This document shows, piece by piece, positions 7,638 through 14,617 of a stretch of DNA of 26,376 bases. Position 1 is the first letter of the stretch, and each line of letters opens with the position of its first letter. Origin of the DNA: a virus; IMG/VR virus record IMGVR_UViG_3300028666_000375, positions 1-26,376 of that record, one strand, 5' to 3'. A program made the position numbers and the translations under genes. The notes under the pieces were generated by a model, which saw only the letters and a list, made by a program, of their open reading frames with translations, was not told where the DNA came from and did not search any database.

Positions 7638-8282
7638 CTAATCTCCATATAAACAGAAATGTAGATATCTAACTACATCTTCTTTAAGTTTAGTGGTCGA
7701 TTGAATGTTTGAATTAGGAATAATGTTAGTCATAACCATATCTGACATATCTGTTATAATTTCTGTTAATATATCATCAACACTATCAAACTCTAAAATG
7801 CCTAATCCAACTGCTTCTGTTAATTGTTTAATTGCTGAACCTGGACTTAAATAAAACTTAAATGTTCCGTCATATTTCTCAAAACTTAACATACATTGTA
7901 GCCCAGTATCCCCAACATTTACATCTAATTGTTCATCGTTTAATAATAGTATTTTAGTTTCATCATAATCGTTAAACTCTGATGTTTGTATATATGTTTT
8001 TATATCTTGTTCTATGTTATCTCTGTATAACAAATTATCTATTCGTTTCTTACTTCTACCTGCCTTACTTTTTACTTGTTTATATGCTAACATAATCATG
8101 GCATGTTTATATTCAGATAACAGCTCTTCCTTATTTGAAAGAATGGCTGCTACCTGAACATTATGCTTCAATAATGCATAATTCAAAAATCCTTTATCAG
8201 GAGTAAATGAATATGCGTTAAACGTGTATGATAAGTTAGAATACTTGCTTGGTTTACTAAACTGAATCGTCATCCTCGTCAT
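7638..8282 (-). CDS. Protein of unknown function, coupled to polymerase half
   Basis: A 214-residue protein whose start overlaps the end of the polymerase exonuclease half by 26 bases. It has no cysteine-rich or catalytic motif that I can recognise. Residues ~60-85 are basic and helical (AYKQVKSKAGRSKKRIDNLL), with mixed beta-like stretches after (GLQCMLSFEKYDGTFKFYLS). The position right after the N-terminal polymerase half suggests a replication role, but this is only context. Two ATGs lie three codons apart, so the exact start is uncertain. Confidence 0.72.
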   Translation of the reverse strand: MTRMTIQFSKPSKYSNLSYTFNAYSFTPDKGFLNYALLKHNVQVAAILSNKEELLSEYKHAMIMLAYKQVKSKAGRSKKRIDNLLYRDNIEQDIKTYIQTSEFNDYDETKILLLNDEQLDVNVGDTGLQCMLSFEKYDGTFKFYLSPGSAIKQLTEAVGLGILEFDSVDDILTEIITDMSDMVMTNIIPNSNIQSTTKLKEDVVRYLHFCLYGD

Positions 8283-10080
8283 CCCCAGTCTTTTTAGATG
8301 CTTTGGCTGGCTTTATCTGTAATGACACGTCAAAAACTAACGCATTATTTACTTTTTGCCGGTCTGTTTCCGATAACTTTGCTACAATCTTATCATATAA
8401 AATGTTTTCTGCTTGTGAAACAACATTAGGACAAAAGTATTGTTTAACCATACTTCCTTGTGCTGGTAGTGTTAAAATAGGCCCGCCTTTTTTCTTTTGT
8501 CCATTATGATTTGTGAAATTAGTACTACCTAATCTCGCTGTTCTGTTAGTTTGTCTATATTGCGAGTTAAGTGTCCAATGTCCAACACATTTATATTGTC
8601 TTGAACCCTCGTTTAACGTGCCAACATACCCACGATAAGAATATGTAGAATATAACTTTAATAACTTTTTAAGTTTTGATAACTTAAAGATAAACGGATG
8701 AAATAAAATCAAATCATCAAGAGCTTTTTGGTCTGTGCTTGGTGCTTTCTTTGGAGTTCTATGAAAAATTGGAAGATTAAGTTTATTTTCATTAAAAAGA
8801 ATATCTCCTAATTGCTTTGATGATACTATATTAAACGTATCTTTATCATCAATATACTTATCAATTAGTTTCAATCCATCTTTATGTGTTTCTACAATTT
8901 GCTTCTCGTATTCAAGTTTAGAAGCTAAAAATCTATCTCTTGATAATATATAACCTTCACATGCCAATTCATTCGCTGTAAGAATAACCTTATGTGGAAC
9001 CTTATAATAGAAGTTCCATAAAGATTTAGCCATATTCTTTTTTAAGAAATTGATAAGTCTTACAACAGCAAGAGCATCCATTGAACTATAAGGAGAAATT
9101 ATTTCCAACGGAACATCTTCATAACCGTATGTCTTATTACCTAATGCTTCTTTTGCTGCCTTCCCTTTTGCTTCTTTCTTTTTCTTTGAAAAGATTTTAG
9201 TTTGTTCTTCAAGCCAATCTTTAATAGGATCTTTATACGCTGGCAAATTAATAAGATGTGTATTTTCTTTAAGAGCCGCAGATTTATTAGCATGATGAAA
9301 CAAGTTAAGTAAAATCATAGTATCAGCCATAAAGTTCTTTGGCTGTCTACCATCGAACAATTCGTGTAAAACTAACAGATCATACGCAGCATTGTGAATG
9401 AACATTGGCTGTGTTGAATTAAAGAATATCTCTTCTGAATACTTGAATAATGTTTCTTTTGTAAATGTACACTTTCCAGAAGCAATTAACGCGTCAGAAG
9501 CAGGAATACACCATGCCTCATCTTCGTCAGATAACCAAGCCAAGGAATAGCAGAGTAATTTTGGTGCTGGGTCTTTGATGAACGGATTAAGAAAATTGGT
9601 TTCAGTATCAAATCCACATGGTTCTTTCATACATCTGTCTCGAAGATATATTAGGTCTTCTTCGGTAGTAGCAGTATACAATTTTTGCGGTCTACTTTTA
9701 ACCAAATCAATTTCGGCAATTTTCTTTTTTAATACATCAAAGTGCTCACCATACATATACTTATCAGTGTAAAATAACTCATTTACACTATGATTATCTA
9801 TTACAATCGGTATTACTTTATCTTTAATGTTAACTGTATCGCCTATCTCTGGAAAAAATCCGCCAAGTTCAAGTCCGTAATGAAAAATAATATCCGGATT
9901 AAACTCATATATTTCATTACTTATCTCTTCCGTTAGTTCAGAAGAAATAAACATTTTGGTTTCTAAACTACAACTTGGCGGGTTCGGGACAAACTCGTTT
10001 AATAGTCTTAATGGTTTACTATCTCGTAATTCAGGTTGCCCATGAACCAAGATAGCAACATTTACTGTGTTAGTTTTCAT
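8257..10080 (-). CDS. Family-A DNA polymerase, N-terminal half (3'-5' exonuclease and thumb)
   Basis: A 607-residue protein with a DnaQ-like proofreading exonuclease: Exo I FDTET (D158, E160), Exo II HNAAYD (D234) and Exo III YSSMD (Y331, D335). It then continues through the thumb to the polymerase motif NRTARLGSTN (512-521) and VKQYFCPN (545-552), which in intact enzymes stands just before motif A. It stops there, adding ~55 residues (LYDKIVAKLSETDRQKVNNA, acidic DDEDDD tail) not seen in ordinary PolA. Motifs A, B and C are in the separate gene at 3163-4458. About 150 residues precede the exonuclease and are unassigned. Confidence 0.92.
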   Translation of the reverse strand: MKTNTVNVAILVHGQPELRDSKPLRLLNEFVPNPPSCSLETKMFISSELTEEISNEIYEFNPDIIFHYGLELGGFFPEIGDTVNIKDKVIPIVIDNHSVNELFYTDKYMYGEHFDVLKKKIAEIDLVKSRPQKLYTATTEEDLIYLRDRCMKEPCGFDTETNFLNPFIKDPAPKLLCYSLAWLSDEDEAWCIPASDALIASGKCTFTKETLFKYSEEIFFNSTQPMFIHNAAYDLLVLHELFDGRQPKNFMADTMILLNLFHHANKSAALKENTHLINLPAYKDPIKDWLEEQTKIFSKKKKEAKGKAAKEALGNKTYGYEDVPLEIISPYSSMDALAVVRLINFLKKNMAKSLWNFYYKVPHKVILTANELACEGYILSRDRFLASKLEYEKQIVETHKDGLKLIDKYIDDKDTFNIVSSKQLGDILFNENKLNLPIFHRTPKKAPSTDQKALDDLILFHPFIFKLSKLKKLLKLYSTYSYRGYVGTLNEGSRQYKCVGHWTLNSQYRQTNRTARLGSTNFTNHNGQKKKGGPILTLPAQGSMVKQYFCPNVVSQAENILYDKIVAKLSETDRQKVNNALVFDVSLQIKPAKASKKTGDDEDDDSV

Positions 10081-10369
10081 CTAAAACTTTCATACGGTTA
10101 GCTATATACCATTTACCGCCTTGGGCAATGGGTCTATTAATTTCCACATAATCCTCAATTTCAACCTTAACCCAAATCCTACCAGTCATAGATAAATGAG
10201 GAGCTTTTGGTTGGGCGGTTGTGTGCCAGCCTTTACGTGGAGCAAATCCTTTTGTTTCGTGTAATTCAGCCTGATACCATACATTACGTTTCAATCTTAA
10301 TTTTTTGTTAATAAATAATGGGGCAATATCACCATTTTTGAGCAATCTAAAAAGCTTATAAGCAATCAT
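10070..10369 (-). CDS. Small conserved phage-type protein of unknown function
   Basis: A 99-residue basic protein: MIAYKLFRLLKNGDIAPLFI, then KGFAPRKGWHTTAQPKAPHL, then GRIWVKVEIEDYVEINRP and GGKWYIANRMKVLDE. From memory, sequences with this LFIN...GWH...APHL...W..VEI layout recur in phages as uncharacterised proteins; I cannot name a family. It overlaps the start of the exonuclease half of the polymerase by 11 bases, suggesting coupled expression with replication genes. Confidence 0.8.
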   Translation of the reverse strand: MIAYKLFRLLKNGDIAPLFINKKLRLKRNVWYQAELHETKGFAPRKGWHTTAQPKAPHLSMTGRIWVKVEIEDYVEINRPIAQGGKWYIANRMKVLDEN

Positions 10370-10372
10370 GTA

Positions 10373-10723
10373 TTAAACAACCTTATCTACGGTAAACTGA
10401 ATAATGCTTGCTTCAATTACTTCTGAAAGTTTAATGTTTGGATTTTCTTTTGAAAGTTCAGCAAATACAGTAGTTATAACCTTGCGGGCATCATCCTCAC
10501 TCATGTATCTTACAAGGCGTTCGAGATACGGTTTATATACTTCTCTTGGGAGAAAATCGCTAACAGGGTCATCAGAAGCACACTCTGAATTAGCATAGGC
10601 TTTTGTAGCGGTAGTATTAATTAGAGGTTGATTTGAATATTTTGCTGCTTGTGCCTTATTAAATGCTGTCTGTGGCTTAAACACTACTTCTGATTGATCT
10701 TTCATAAACGGAATTCTTGCCAT
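10373..10723 (-). CDS. Protein of unknown function
   Basis: A 116-residue protein with a clear ATG and AGGAG about eight bases upstream, one of the better ribosome binding sites in the block. The first ~55 residues are polar and probably disordered, and the rest looks helical (REVYKPYLERLVRYMSEDDA, then KVITTVFAELSKENP). No motif is recognised. It follows the ligase after a 44-base gap, so it may begin a new transcript. Confidence 0.75.
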   Translation of the reverse strand: MARIPFMKDQSEVVFKPQTAFNKAQAAKYSNQPLINTTATKAYANSECASDDPVSDFLPREVYKPYLERLVRYMSEDDARKVITTVFAELSKENPNIKLSEVIEASIIQFTVDKVV

Positions 10724-10767
10724 ATTTTTACTCCTGATATATAGTATCGTATTAATATATATTAAAA
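10724..10767 (-). promoter_or_regulatory. AT-rich gap with 14-base palindrome and AGGAG site
   Basis: One of the few real gaps in the - strand operon. It contains the perfect palindrome TTAATATATATTAA (10752-10765) just after the ligase stop, then a strong AGGAG for the next gene. The palindrome could be a protein-binding operator or part of a promoter read by the phage sigma factor. No convincing -35 element is visible, so promoter activity is speculative. Confidence 0.3.
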
Positions 10768-11688
10768 TTAGTCCATATCGTCATCTGCGCGAAGTCCAAG
10801 CCATACTGGATGCCTTGGCTTATCTTTAACACCAACAGCAAAATACTTATATTTGAAAATAGAGTTCAGATATTTAGCTTGGTTATCCCAGATTTCTCTT
10901 CTCATTTCGTCGTTCAACCCAGAGCCAACACGAAGTTCTACACCTGTATATATATCAACTGCTACAATAGTTCCTAATGTTCCCTTACCAACCATGTCAT
11001 CTTTCTTTGAGGTCTTTTCTTTAAGCCCCAAAGCGTTTATAGTTGAAGCAGCGGTGTTCTCCATAAGCTCTTCAAAACCTGTAATTCTGGCTTCGCTATC
11101 ACTAAACCTCTTTAATTTCAATAGATAGCCTTCTTTATTTGTGCTTCTACCGAGTTTATACGGCCCACTATCAGACCTAATAATAATACCTTCAAATCCC
11201 TTATTCAAACATTCTTCTTCAAAATCTAGTAGTTCTTGTTTATTATTAAGTTTTTTAGGAAGCAGTTTAACAATACGCGGATCGTTAAACGTTATGCTTT
11301 CTAATAGTTCCATACGTTTTTCATAAGAAACTGTCAAATCGTCTTCAATTACATCAAAGATATAATAGATAAACTCTGGCTGACCATCAAATGACATAAT
11401 ATTGTGTGTAGATTCCTGAAAATTGAAATCTTTACTTGACACAATCTCGCCATCGAACTCTCCGGAAAAAATTTCAGAGTTTTTCGAAGCCAAACACAAA
11501 CTCTTTTCTAACTCGTTGCGGATGTATGTGTTAGGTATCTTTTTCAGTTTCCTACTTTTCACTAATTTATCCAAAAACAAGCAGCGAATACCGTCAAGTT
11601 TCGGTGTGCCATATACTGGATATTTAATGTTGTCAGTATCTTCTGGACTTAACGTGGCAGCTAACATGGGTCTTGTAATTTTACTCAT
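10768..11688 (-). CDS. ATP-dependent DNA ligase
   Basis: A 306-residue protein, close to the size of T7-type ligases. Motif I is TPKLDGIR with the nucleotidylated lysine K30, motif III region GEFDGEIV (76-83), motif IV EGIIIRS (166-172) and motif V LLKLKRF (189-195). The C-terminal part (EARITGFEELM, then GTLGTIVAVDIYTGVELRVG, ending PRHPVWLGLR) is an OB-fold like that of phage ligases. It seals nicks during phage replication or recombination. The start has GAGG about ten bases upstream, provided by the EV codons of the preceding array gene. Confidence 0.95.
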   Translation of the reverse strand: MSKITRPMLAATLSPEDTDNIKYPVYGTPKLDGIRCLFLDKLVKSRKLKKIPNTYIRNELEKSLCLASKNSEIFSGEFDGEIVSSKDFNFQESTHNIMSFDGQPEFIYYIFDVIEDDLTVSYEKRMELLESITFNDPRIVKLLPKKLNNKQELLDFEEECLNKGFEGIIIRSDSGPYKLGRSTNKEGYLLKLKRFSDSEARITGFEELMENTAASTINALGLKEKTSKKDDMVGKGTLGTIVAVDIYTGVELRVGSGLNDEMRREIWDNQAKYLNSIFKYKYFAVGVKDKPRHPVWLGLRADDDMD

Positions 11689-11690
11689 TT

Positions 11691-11948
11691 TTATTTTACC
11701 TCTATGATTTCAAATAGTTCTTGATGATATTTTAAGTAAATTGGTGTGTTACTATCTAAATATATTAAATAAGCACAGTTTAATATACTCTCACAATCTA
11801 TGCGTGATGTAGTTTCTAATATATCACCATAGAAATAACTTATATGTTTATCATATTCAGAAAAAGGAAAGGTTTGTTTATTACTATGTCTGTTGGTAAT
11901 ATATAAATACGTCCCATTTTCTATACATAATATCCTGTATTTACTCAT
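11691..11948 (-). CDS. Array-family small protein (YRILCIENGTYLY)
   Basis: An 85-residue protein starting MSKYRILCIENGTYLYITN and ending LFEIIEVK. It is the last gene of the second array, and its GAG GTA codons provide the ribosome binding site for DNA ligase. The middle is acidic and Tyr-rich (SEYDKHISYFYGDIL). Its ATGAGTAA start overlaps the upstream stop by eight bases. Confidence 0.87.
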   Translation of the reverse strand: MSKYRILCIENGTYLYITNRHSNKQTFPFSEYDKHISYFYGDILETTSRIDCESILNCAYLIYLDSNTPIYLKYHQELFEIIEVK

Positions 11949-12192
11949 CAGGGACCTCTATTATCTCAAATAATATTGGATTTTGTGTCATATTAAGTCT
12001 AATTCCATTTCCTAAAAACAAATATTCATGACGCATTTCGTTTATTACTTTTTGTATCATACTAACATGTGGTCTTTCAAATATTTTAAACTCGTTTCTA
12101 CTGCACTTAACTTCCCAACCTGTATAAAGAAAACTGCCATGTAAGCTTTCATATAAATATTCACCAGTCTCAATTATAAGTACTCTATACAT
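11941..12192 (-). CDS. Array-family small protein (YRVLIIETGEYLY)
   Basis: An 83-residue protein, MYRVLIIETGEYLYESLHGS at the start and LFEIIEVPDE at the end. The PDE tail is the out-of-frame reading of the next gene's ATG AGT AA. The middle (GWEVKCSRNEFKIFERPHVS) resembles paralogs that place a short 'F-K-I-F/Y-E' strand halfway through. The start overlaps the upstream stop by one base. Confidence 0.88.
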   Translation of the reverse strand: MYRVLIIETGEYLYESLHGSFLYTGWEVKCSRNEFKIFERPHVSMIQKVINEMRHEYLFLGNGIRLNMTQNPILFEIIEVPDE

Positions 12193-12470
12193 TAAGGAAC
12201 CTCTACAACTTCAAATATAGCAAGGTTATCTTTCATATGTATTACAGTATACGAGTCATTAAACGGAATGCGTATAGTATTTTCGTTTCTAATATTTCTT
12301 GCTAAAAATATTTCAGCACGTTCTTTTGACTGAACTTCATAGATATTATACACAGTAAAATCAGCATGTTCCAGCTCTAATTTAGAAAATAGGCTTGCGA
12401 ACTCATCTAAACCATATCTGCTGTATAAATATTCCCCAGTTTCTATACATAATATCCTGTAGTTACTCAT
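12192..12470 (-). CDS. Array-family small protein (YRILCIETGEYLYSRYG)
   Basis: A 92-residue protein. Its start (MSNYRILCIETGEYLYSR) and middle (LELEHADFTVYNIYEVQSKE) closely parallel the paralog at 13590-13874 (SVTELADADFLIYKVFETSS), and both share an NTIRIP stretch near the C-terminus. The two are therefore a recognisable duplicated pair within the array. It ends in IFEVVEVP. Confidence 0.88.
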   Translation of the reverse strand: MSNYRILCIETGEYLYSRYGLDEFASLFSKLELEHADFTVYNIYEVQSKERAEIFLARNIRNENTIRIPFNDSYTVIHMKDNLAIFEVVEVP

Positions 12471-12720
12471 ATGAAACCTTTATTATCTCAAACGCAGCGA
12501 GATTTTCAGTGCGAAAGTCTGCGTAACCGTTTCCACAACTTATTAGATAACCACAACGCAAGTAGTCTAAAGCGTCTTTACTACTATCAAATAGTCTAAT
12601 TTTTATTTCAATTTTTTCTTTATCTACATTTTCTAATTCATAACAGGAATACGGAGCAATTCCATTCATGCTATAAAGAAAATCACCACTCTCAATAAAT
12701 ACTATGCCCCATTTACTCAT
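12463..12720 (-). CDS. Array-family small protein (WGIVFIESGDFLY)
   Basis: An 85-residue protein starting MSKWGIVFIESGDFLYSMNG and ending AFEIIKVSYE. Here the usual EV is KV, so the ribosome binding site for the next gene is weaker (AAGGTTT rather than GAGGTT). The SYE tail is again the reading of the next ATG AGT AA in another frame. The middle has an EIKIRLFDSSKDALDYL stretch. Confidence 0.85.
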   Translation of the reverse strand: MSKWGIVFIESGDFLYSMNGIAPYSCYELENVDKEKIEIKIRLFDSSKDALDYLRCGYLISCGNGYADFRTENLAAFEIIKVSYE

Positions 12721-12730
12721 CAGGAACCTC
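12712..12730. repeat. Junction repeat, copy 1 (TTTACTCATCAGGAACCTC)
   Basis: A 19-base element joining two array genes. On the - strand it encodes EVPDE and the stop of one gene, the GAGG ribosome binding site, and the ATG AGT AAA of the next. Identical copies lie at 13155-13173 and 13866-13884, and near-copies at 13333-13351, 11941-11958 and 14059-14074. Confidence 0.8.
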
Positions 12731-12910
12731 TATTATTTCAAATTTTTCTTTGTTTTCTTTGAGAACAATACTGACAATTTCGTTATTATAATCATAGTAA
12801 TTAAACACTCATTTAGCCGGACTATCTTCATCAAAATATTTTTCTAATTCACTTCTATATTTTTTATAATCTACATATATTCCTTCTTCGATGTACAATA
12901 ATTTATACAT
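12713..12910 (-). pseudogene. Array-family gene interrupted by an in-frame TGA
   Basis: Reading from the ATG at 12910 gives MYKLLYIEEGIYVDYKK, then a TGA at codon 34 (12809-12811), and the same frame then continues VFNYYDYNNEIVSIVLKENK and ends KFEIIEVPDE at the normal junction. The start has GAGG upstream and the flanking junctions are intact. The simplest reading is a nonsense mutation in a 65-residue paralog (for example from TGG, giving AKW). Readthrough is possible but TGA is used as a normal stop elsewhere in the window. A sequencing error would give the same picture. Confidence 0.8.
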
Positions 12911-13163
12911 CCGGAACCTCTACAAGTTCAAAAAGTTCAGGATTTTTTCCAACACATATCCAACCGTAAATGCTACGTATGGAGTTTCTTATACCATGTT
13001 CTTCAAATCTTATCAAAATATTTTCTTTACTATCTTCATATATAGGAAAGTCTGATTTATCGGAAGCATTTACAATCTCTAATTCTGAATATATTTGTTC
13101 TTTATCTATATCTGTATGTAAAAATTCTCCAAATTCTATATAAAGTATTCTATATTTACTCAT
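12903..13163 (-). CDS. Array-family small protein (YRILYIEFGEFLH)
   Basis: An 86-residue acidic protein starting MSKYRILYIEFGEFLHTDID and ending LFELVEVPDV. The PDV tail comes from reading the next gene's ATG TAT AA (the broken paralog) in the other frame. The middle has SDFPIYEDSKENILIRFEE, a pattern of short strand then helix seen in several paralogs. Confidence 0.88.
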   Translation of the reverse strand: MSKYRILYIEFGEFLHTDIDKEQIYSELEIVNASDKSDFPIYEDSKENILIRFEEHGIRNSIRSIYGWICVGKNPELFELVEVPDV

Positions 13164-13173
13164 CAGGAACCTC
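13155..13173. repeat. Junction repeat, copy 2
   Basis: An exact 19-base copy of the junction element at 12712-12730, at the boundary between two array genes. The shared bases cover the C-terminal codons, the ribosome binding site and the next start. Confidence 0.8.
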
Positions 13174-13341
13174 TACTATTTCGAACCTTATTCTATTTTC
13201 TTTGAACATTATAAGCTCATTATTTTTCCAAAAACACCATCCATTATCTTTTGAAAAGAGTTCTTCTAAATGTTCTTTTGTAGTATATCTTGTTTTTATA
13301 TATTCGCCATCTTCTATGAACAATAATTTATATTTACTCAT
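13156..13341 (-). CDS. Array-family small protein, shortest intact member
   Basis: Started at the ATG at 13341 (ATG AGT AAA, with GGGG about six bases upstream) this is 61 residues: MSKYKLLFIEDGEYIKTRYT, a short middle (LFSKDNGWCFWKNNELIMFK) and RFEIVEVPDE. The open frame extends four codons upstream, but those belong to the previous gene's tail. It is the smallest intact paralog and so gives a view of the minimal fold: N-terminal signature, one helix or hairpin, C-terminal strand. Its middle resembles the broken paralog just downstream. Confidence 0.85.
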   Translation of the reverse strand: MSKYKLLFIEDGEYIKTRYTTKEHLEELFSKDNGWCFWKNNELIMFKENRIRFEIVEVPDE

Positions 13342-13597
13342 CAGGAACCCCAACTATCTCAAAGATTTCTGGGAATTGCAGTCTATCTATTTTTTTATCT
13401 GAAAATAATCTATATTGTTGGTCGCCATGCTCTACCCGTTTATAAGCTATTTTAATATCATTTGTTTCGTATATTTTACAGCTTTCTTTGTCAATTCCAT
13501 AAAAGCCTATCTCGTATGGAGAATATAAAGATCCCATATTTTTTCGTTCAAGCAAAAATTCACCAGTCTCAATTATAAGTATCCTGTATTTACTCAT
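13334..13597 (-). CDS. Array-family small protein (YRILIIETGEFLLERK)
   Basis: Started at the ATG at 13597 rather than the upstream TTG-type frame at 13618, since all neighbours use ATG AGT AAA at this junction. The 87-residue product starts MSKYRILIIETGEFLLERKN and ends IFEIVGVPDE. The usual EV is GV (GGGGTT), which still leaves a G-rich ribosome binding site for the next gene. The middle contains SPYEIGFYGIDKESCKIYET, similar in layout to the paralog at 12463-12720. Confidence 0.86.
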   Translation of the reverse strand: MSKYRILIIETGEFLLERKNMGSLYSPYEIGFYGIDKESCKIYETNDIKIAYKRVEHGDQQYRLFSDKKIDRLQFPEIFEIVGVPDE

Positions 13598-13874
13598 CTG
13601 AAATCTCCACAATTTCAAATATACTGAGGTTATTTTTAATTAAGATAACCTCATGCTTATTACCATTTGGAATGCGTATTGTATTACATTGTGTTGCGTT
13701 ATTGTTGAAATACATAGTAGCCTCGTATTTGGAAGACGTTTCAAATACTTTATATATAAGAAAATCAGCATCGGCTAACTCTGTAACTGAATACAAGAAA
13801 GGAAATCGCGACCCTCCTTCTCTGCTATATAAGTAATCACCAGTTTCTACACAAAGTATTCTATATTTACTCAT
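13590..13874 (-). CDS. Array-family small protein (YRILCVETGDYLYSREG)
   Basis: Started at the ATG at 13874, giving 94 residues: MSKYRILCVETGDYLYSREG, a middle with LADADFLIYKVFETSSKYEA and NTIRIPNGNKHEVILIKNN, and the end IFEIVEISDE. It is clearly related along its whole length to the gene at 12192-12470. The ISDE tail overlaps the next start. GAGG precedes its own ATG inside the upstream gene's EVPDE codons. Confidence 0.88.
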   Translation of the reverse strand: MSKYRILCVETGDYLYSREGGSRFPFLYSVTELADADFLIYKVFETSSKYEATMYFNNNATQCNTIRIPNGNKHEVILIKNNLSIFEIVEISDE

Positions 13875-13884
13875 CAGGAACCTC
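13866..13884. repeat. Junction repeat, copy 3
   Basis: The third exact copy of the 19-base junction element, again at a stop/start overlap between array genes. Three identical copies within about 1.2 kb, in genes whose middles differ, point to recombination or strong constraint at the seam. Confidence 0.8.
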
Positions 13885-14064
13885 AACTATCTCAAATAAA
13901 TATGGATATTCTTCATAATAAAAAGACTTGGCGCACTGTCTTTTAACACCATATCTATTTTTTAATCTTTCTAACAAATCTTCCAAGTTATCTCTTTCAA
14001 GTATCTTAAATCCTTCGTTTAAGTATCTTCCTTTCTCTATGAACAATACTCTATATTTACTCAT
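13867..14064 (-). CDS. Array-family small protein (YRVLFIEKGRYLNEG)
   Basis: Started at the ATG at 14064, giving 65 residues; the upstream nine codons are the tail of the preceding gene read in another frame. It begins MSKYRVLFIEKGRYLNEGFK and ends LFEIVEVPDE. The middle is basic (LERDNLEDLLERLKNRYGVK) and helical, in contrast to its acidic neighbours. Confidence 0.86.
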   Translation of the reverse strand: MSKYRVLFIEKGRYLNEGFKILERDNLEDLLERLKNRYGVKRQCAKSFYYEEYPYLFEIVEVPDE

Positions 14065-14296
14065 CAGAAACCTCCGCCTCTTGTATTTCAAAAGAAGCTC
14101 TGTCTTTTATACAAAAGTATGTATTTCCATTAATTATAACATGATATCTTTCAGACATACTGTTATTGGCATCATATGTAAAATACCTGTCTATATCTTC
14201 CTGGTAAAAAAGTAATGGTGTAATAGATCTGTCAGTTTCACATACATAACAACCTTCATCTATAAGAAGAAGTTTGTATCGCTTTTGTTTAATCAT
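14057..14296 (-). CDS. Array-family small protein (YKLLLIDEGCYVCE)
   Basis: A 79-residue protein starting MIKQKRYKLLLIDEGCYVCE and ending SFEIQEAEVSDE. GAGG, formed by the IED codons of the preceding gene, lies seven bases before the ATG. The C-terminal signature is followed by a repeated EAEV before the SDE tail. Two Cys in the signature region are unusual for the family. Confidence 0.86.
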   Translation of the reverse strand: MIKQKRYKLLLIDEGCYVCETDRSITPLLFYQEDIDRYFTYDANNSMSERYHVIINGNTYFCIKDRASFEIQEAEVSDE

Positions 14297-14298
14297 AG

Positions 14299-14613
14299 CT
14301 AATCCTCTATATTTAACAGAGCATTATAACATTGAATAAATACATTGTACATATCATATATAGAAATATACCCAATAAACATATTCTTATAATAGATTTC
14401 AAGTATCTCTTCATCTTCTTCGACAGTCTTAAATTTAATGAGACTGTTAGATAGATTATTAAGATTGAACTTTAATTCTTTATCGTAAAATCCAATGAAA
14501 CTTTTTGGTAATCCTTTATTGGTAATTGGAATAATAAAATCAGAACATAGACAAATAGCTGGTCTGCCATTATCAAGTTCAGTATAACTAACTGACATTA
14601 GTTCGTGCGACAT
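14299..14613 (-). CDS. Unrelated small protein inside the array
   Basis: A 104-residue protein lacking the N-terminal signature: MSHELMSVSYTELDNGRPAI, then a mainly beta-like body with LGYISIYDMYNVFIQ-like hydrophobic stretches near the end. It ends LLNIED, and its final GAG GAT codons still serve as ribosome binding site for the next array gene. It shows that the array accepts unrelated genes provided they end in the same junction. No family recognised. Confidence 0.75.
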   Translation of the reverse strand: MSHELMSVSYTELDNGRPAICLCSDFIIPITNKGLPKSFIGFYDKELKFNLNNLSNSLIKFKTVEEDEEILEIYYKNMFIGYISIYDMYNVFIQCYNALLNIED

Positions 14614-14617
14614 TATG

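Noticed and set aside
3163-10080. Split intein joining the two polymerase halves
   Set aside because: The C-terminal half starts with an ordinary Met after a coupled upstream gene, and no intein splice residues (Cys/Ser start, HN before Cys/Ser/Thr) or Hint blocks are present.
12713-12910. TGA recoded as an amino acid in this phage
   Set aside because: TGA, TAG and TAA all end genes at proper junctions elsewhere, so a lone nonsense mutation is simpler.
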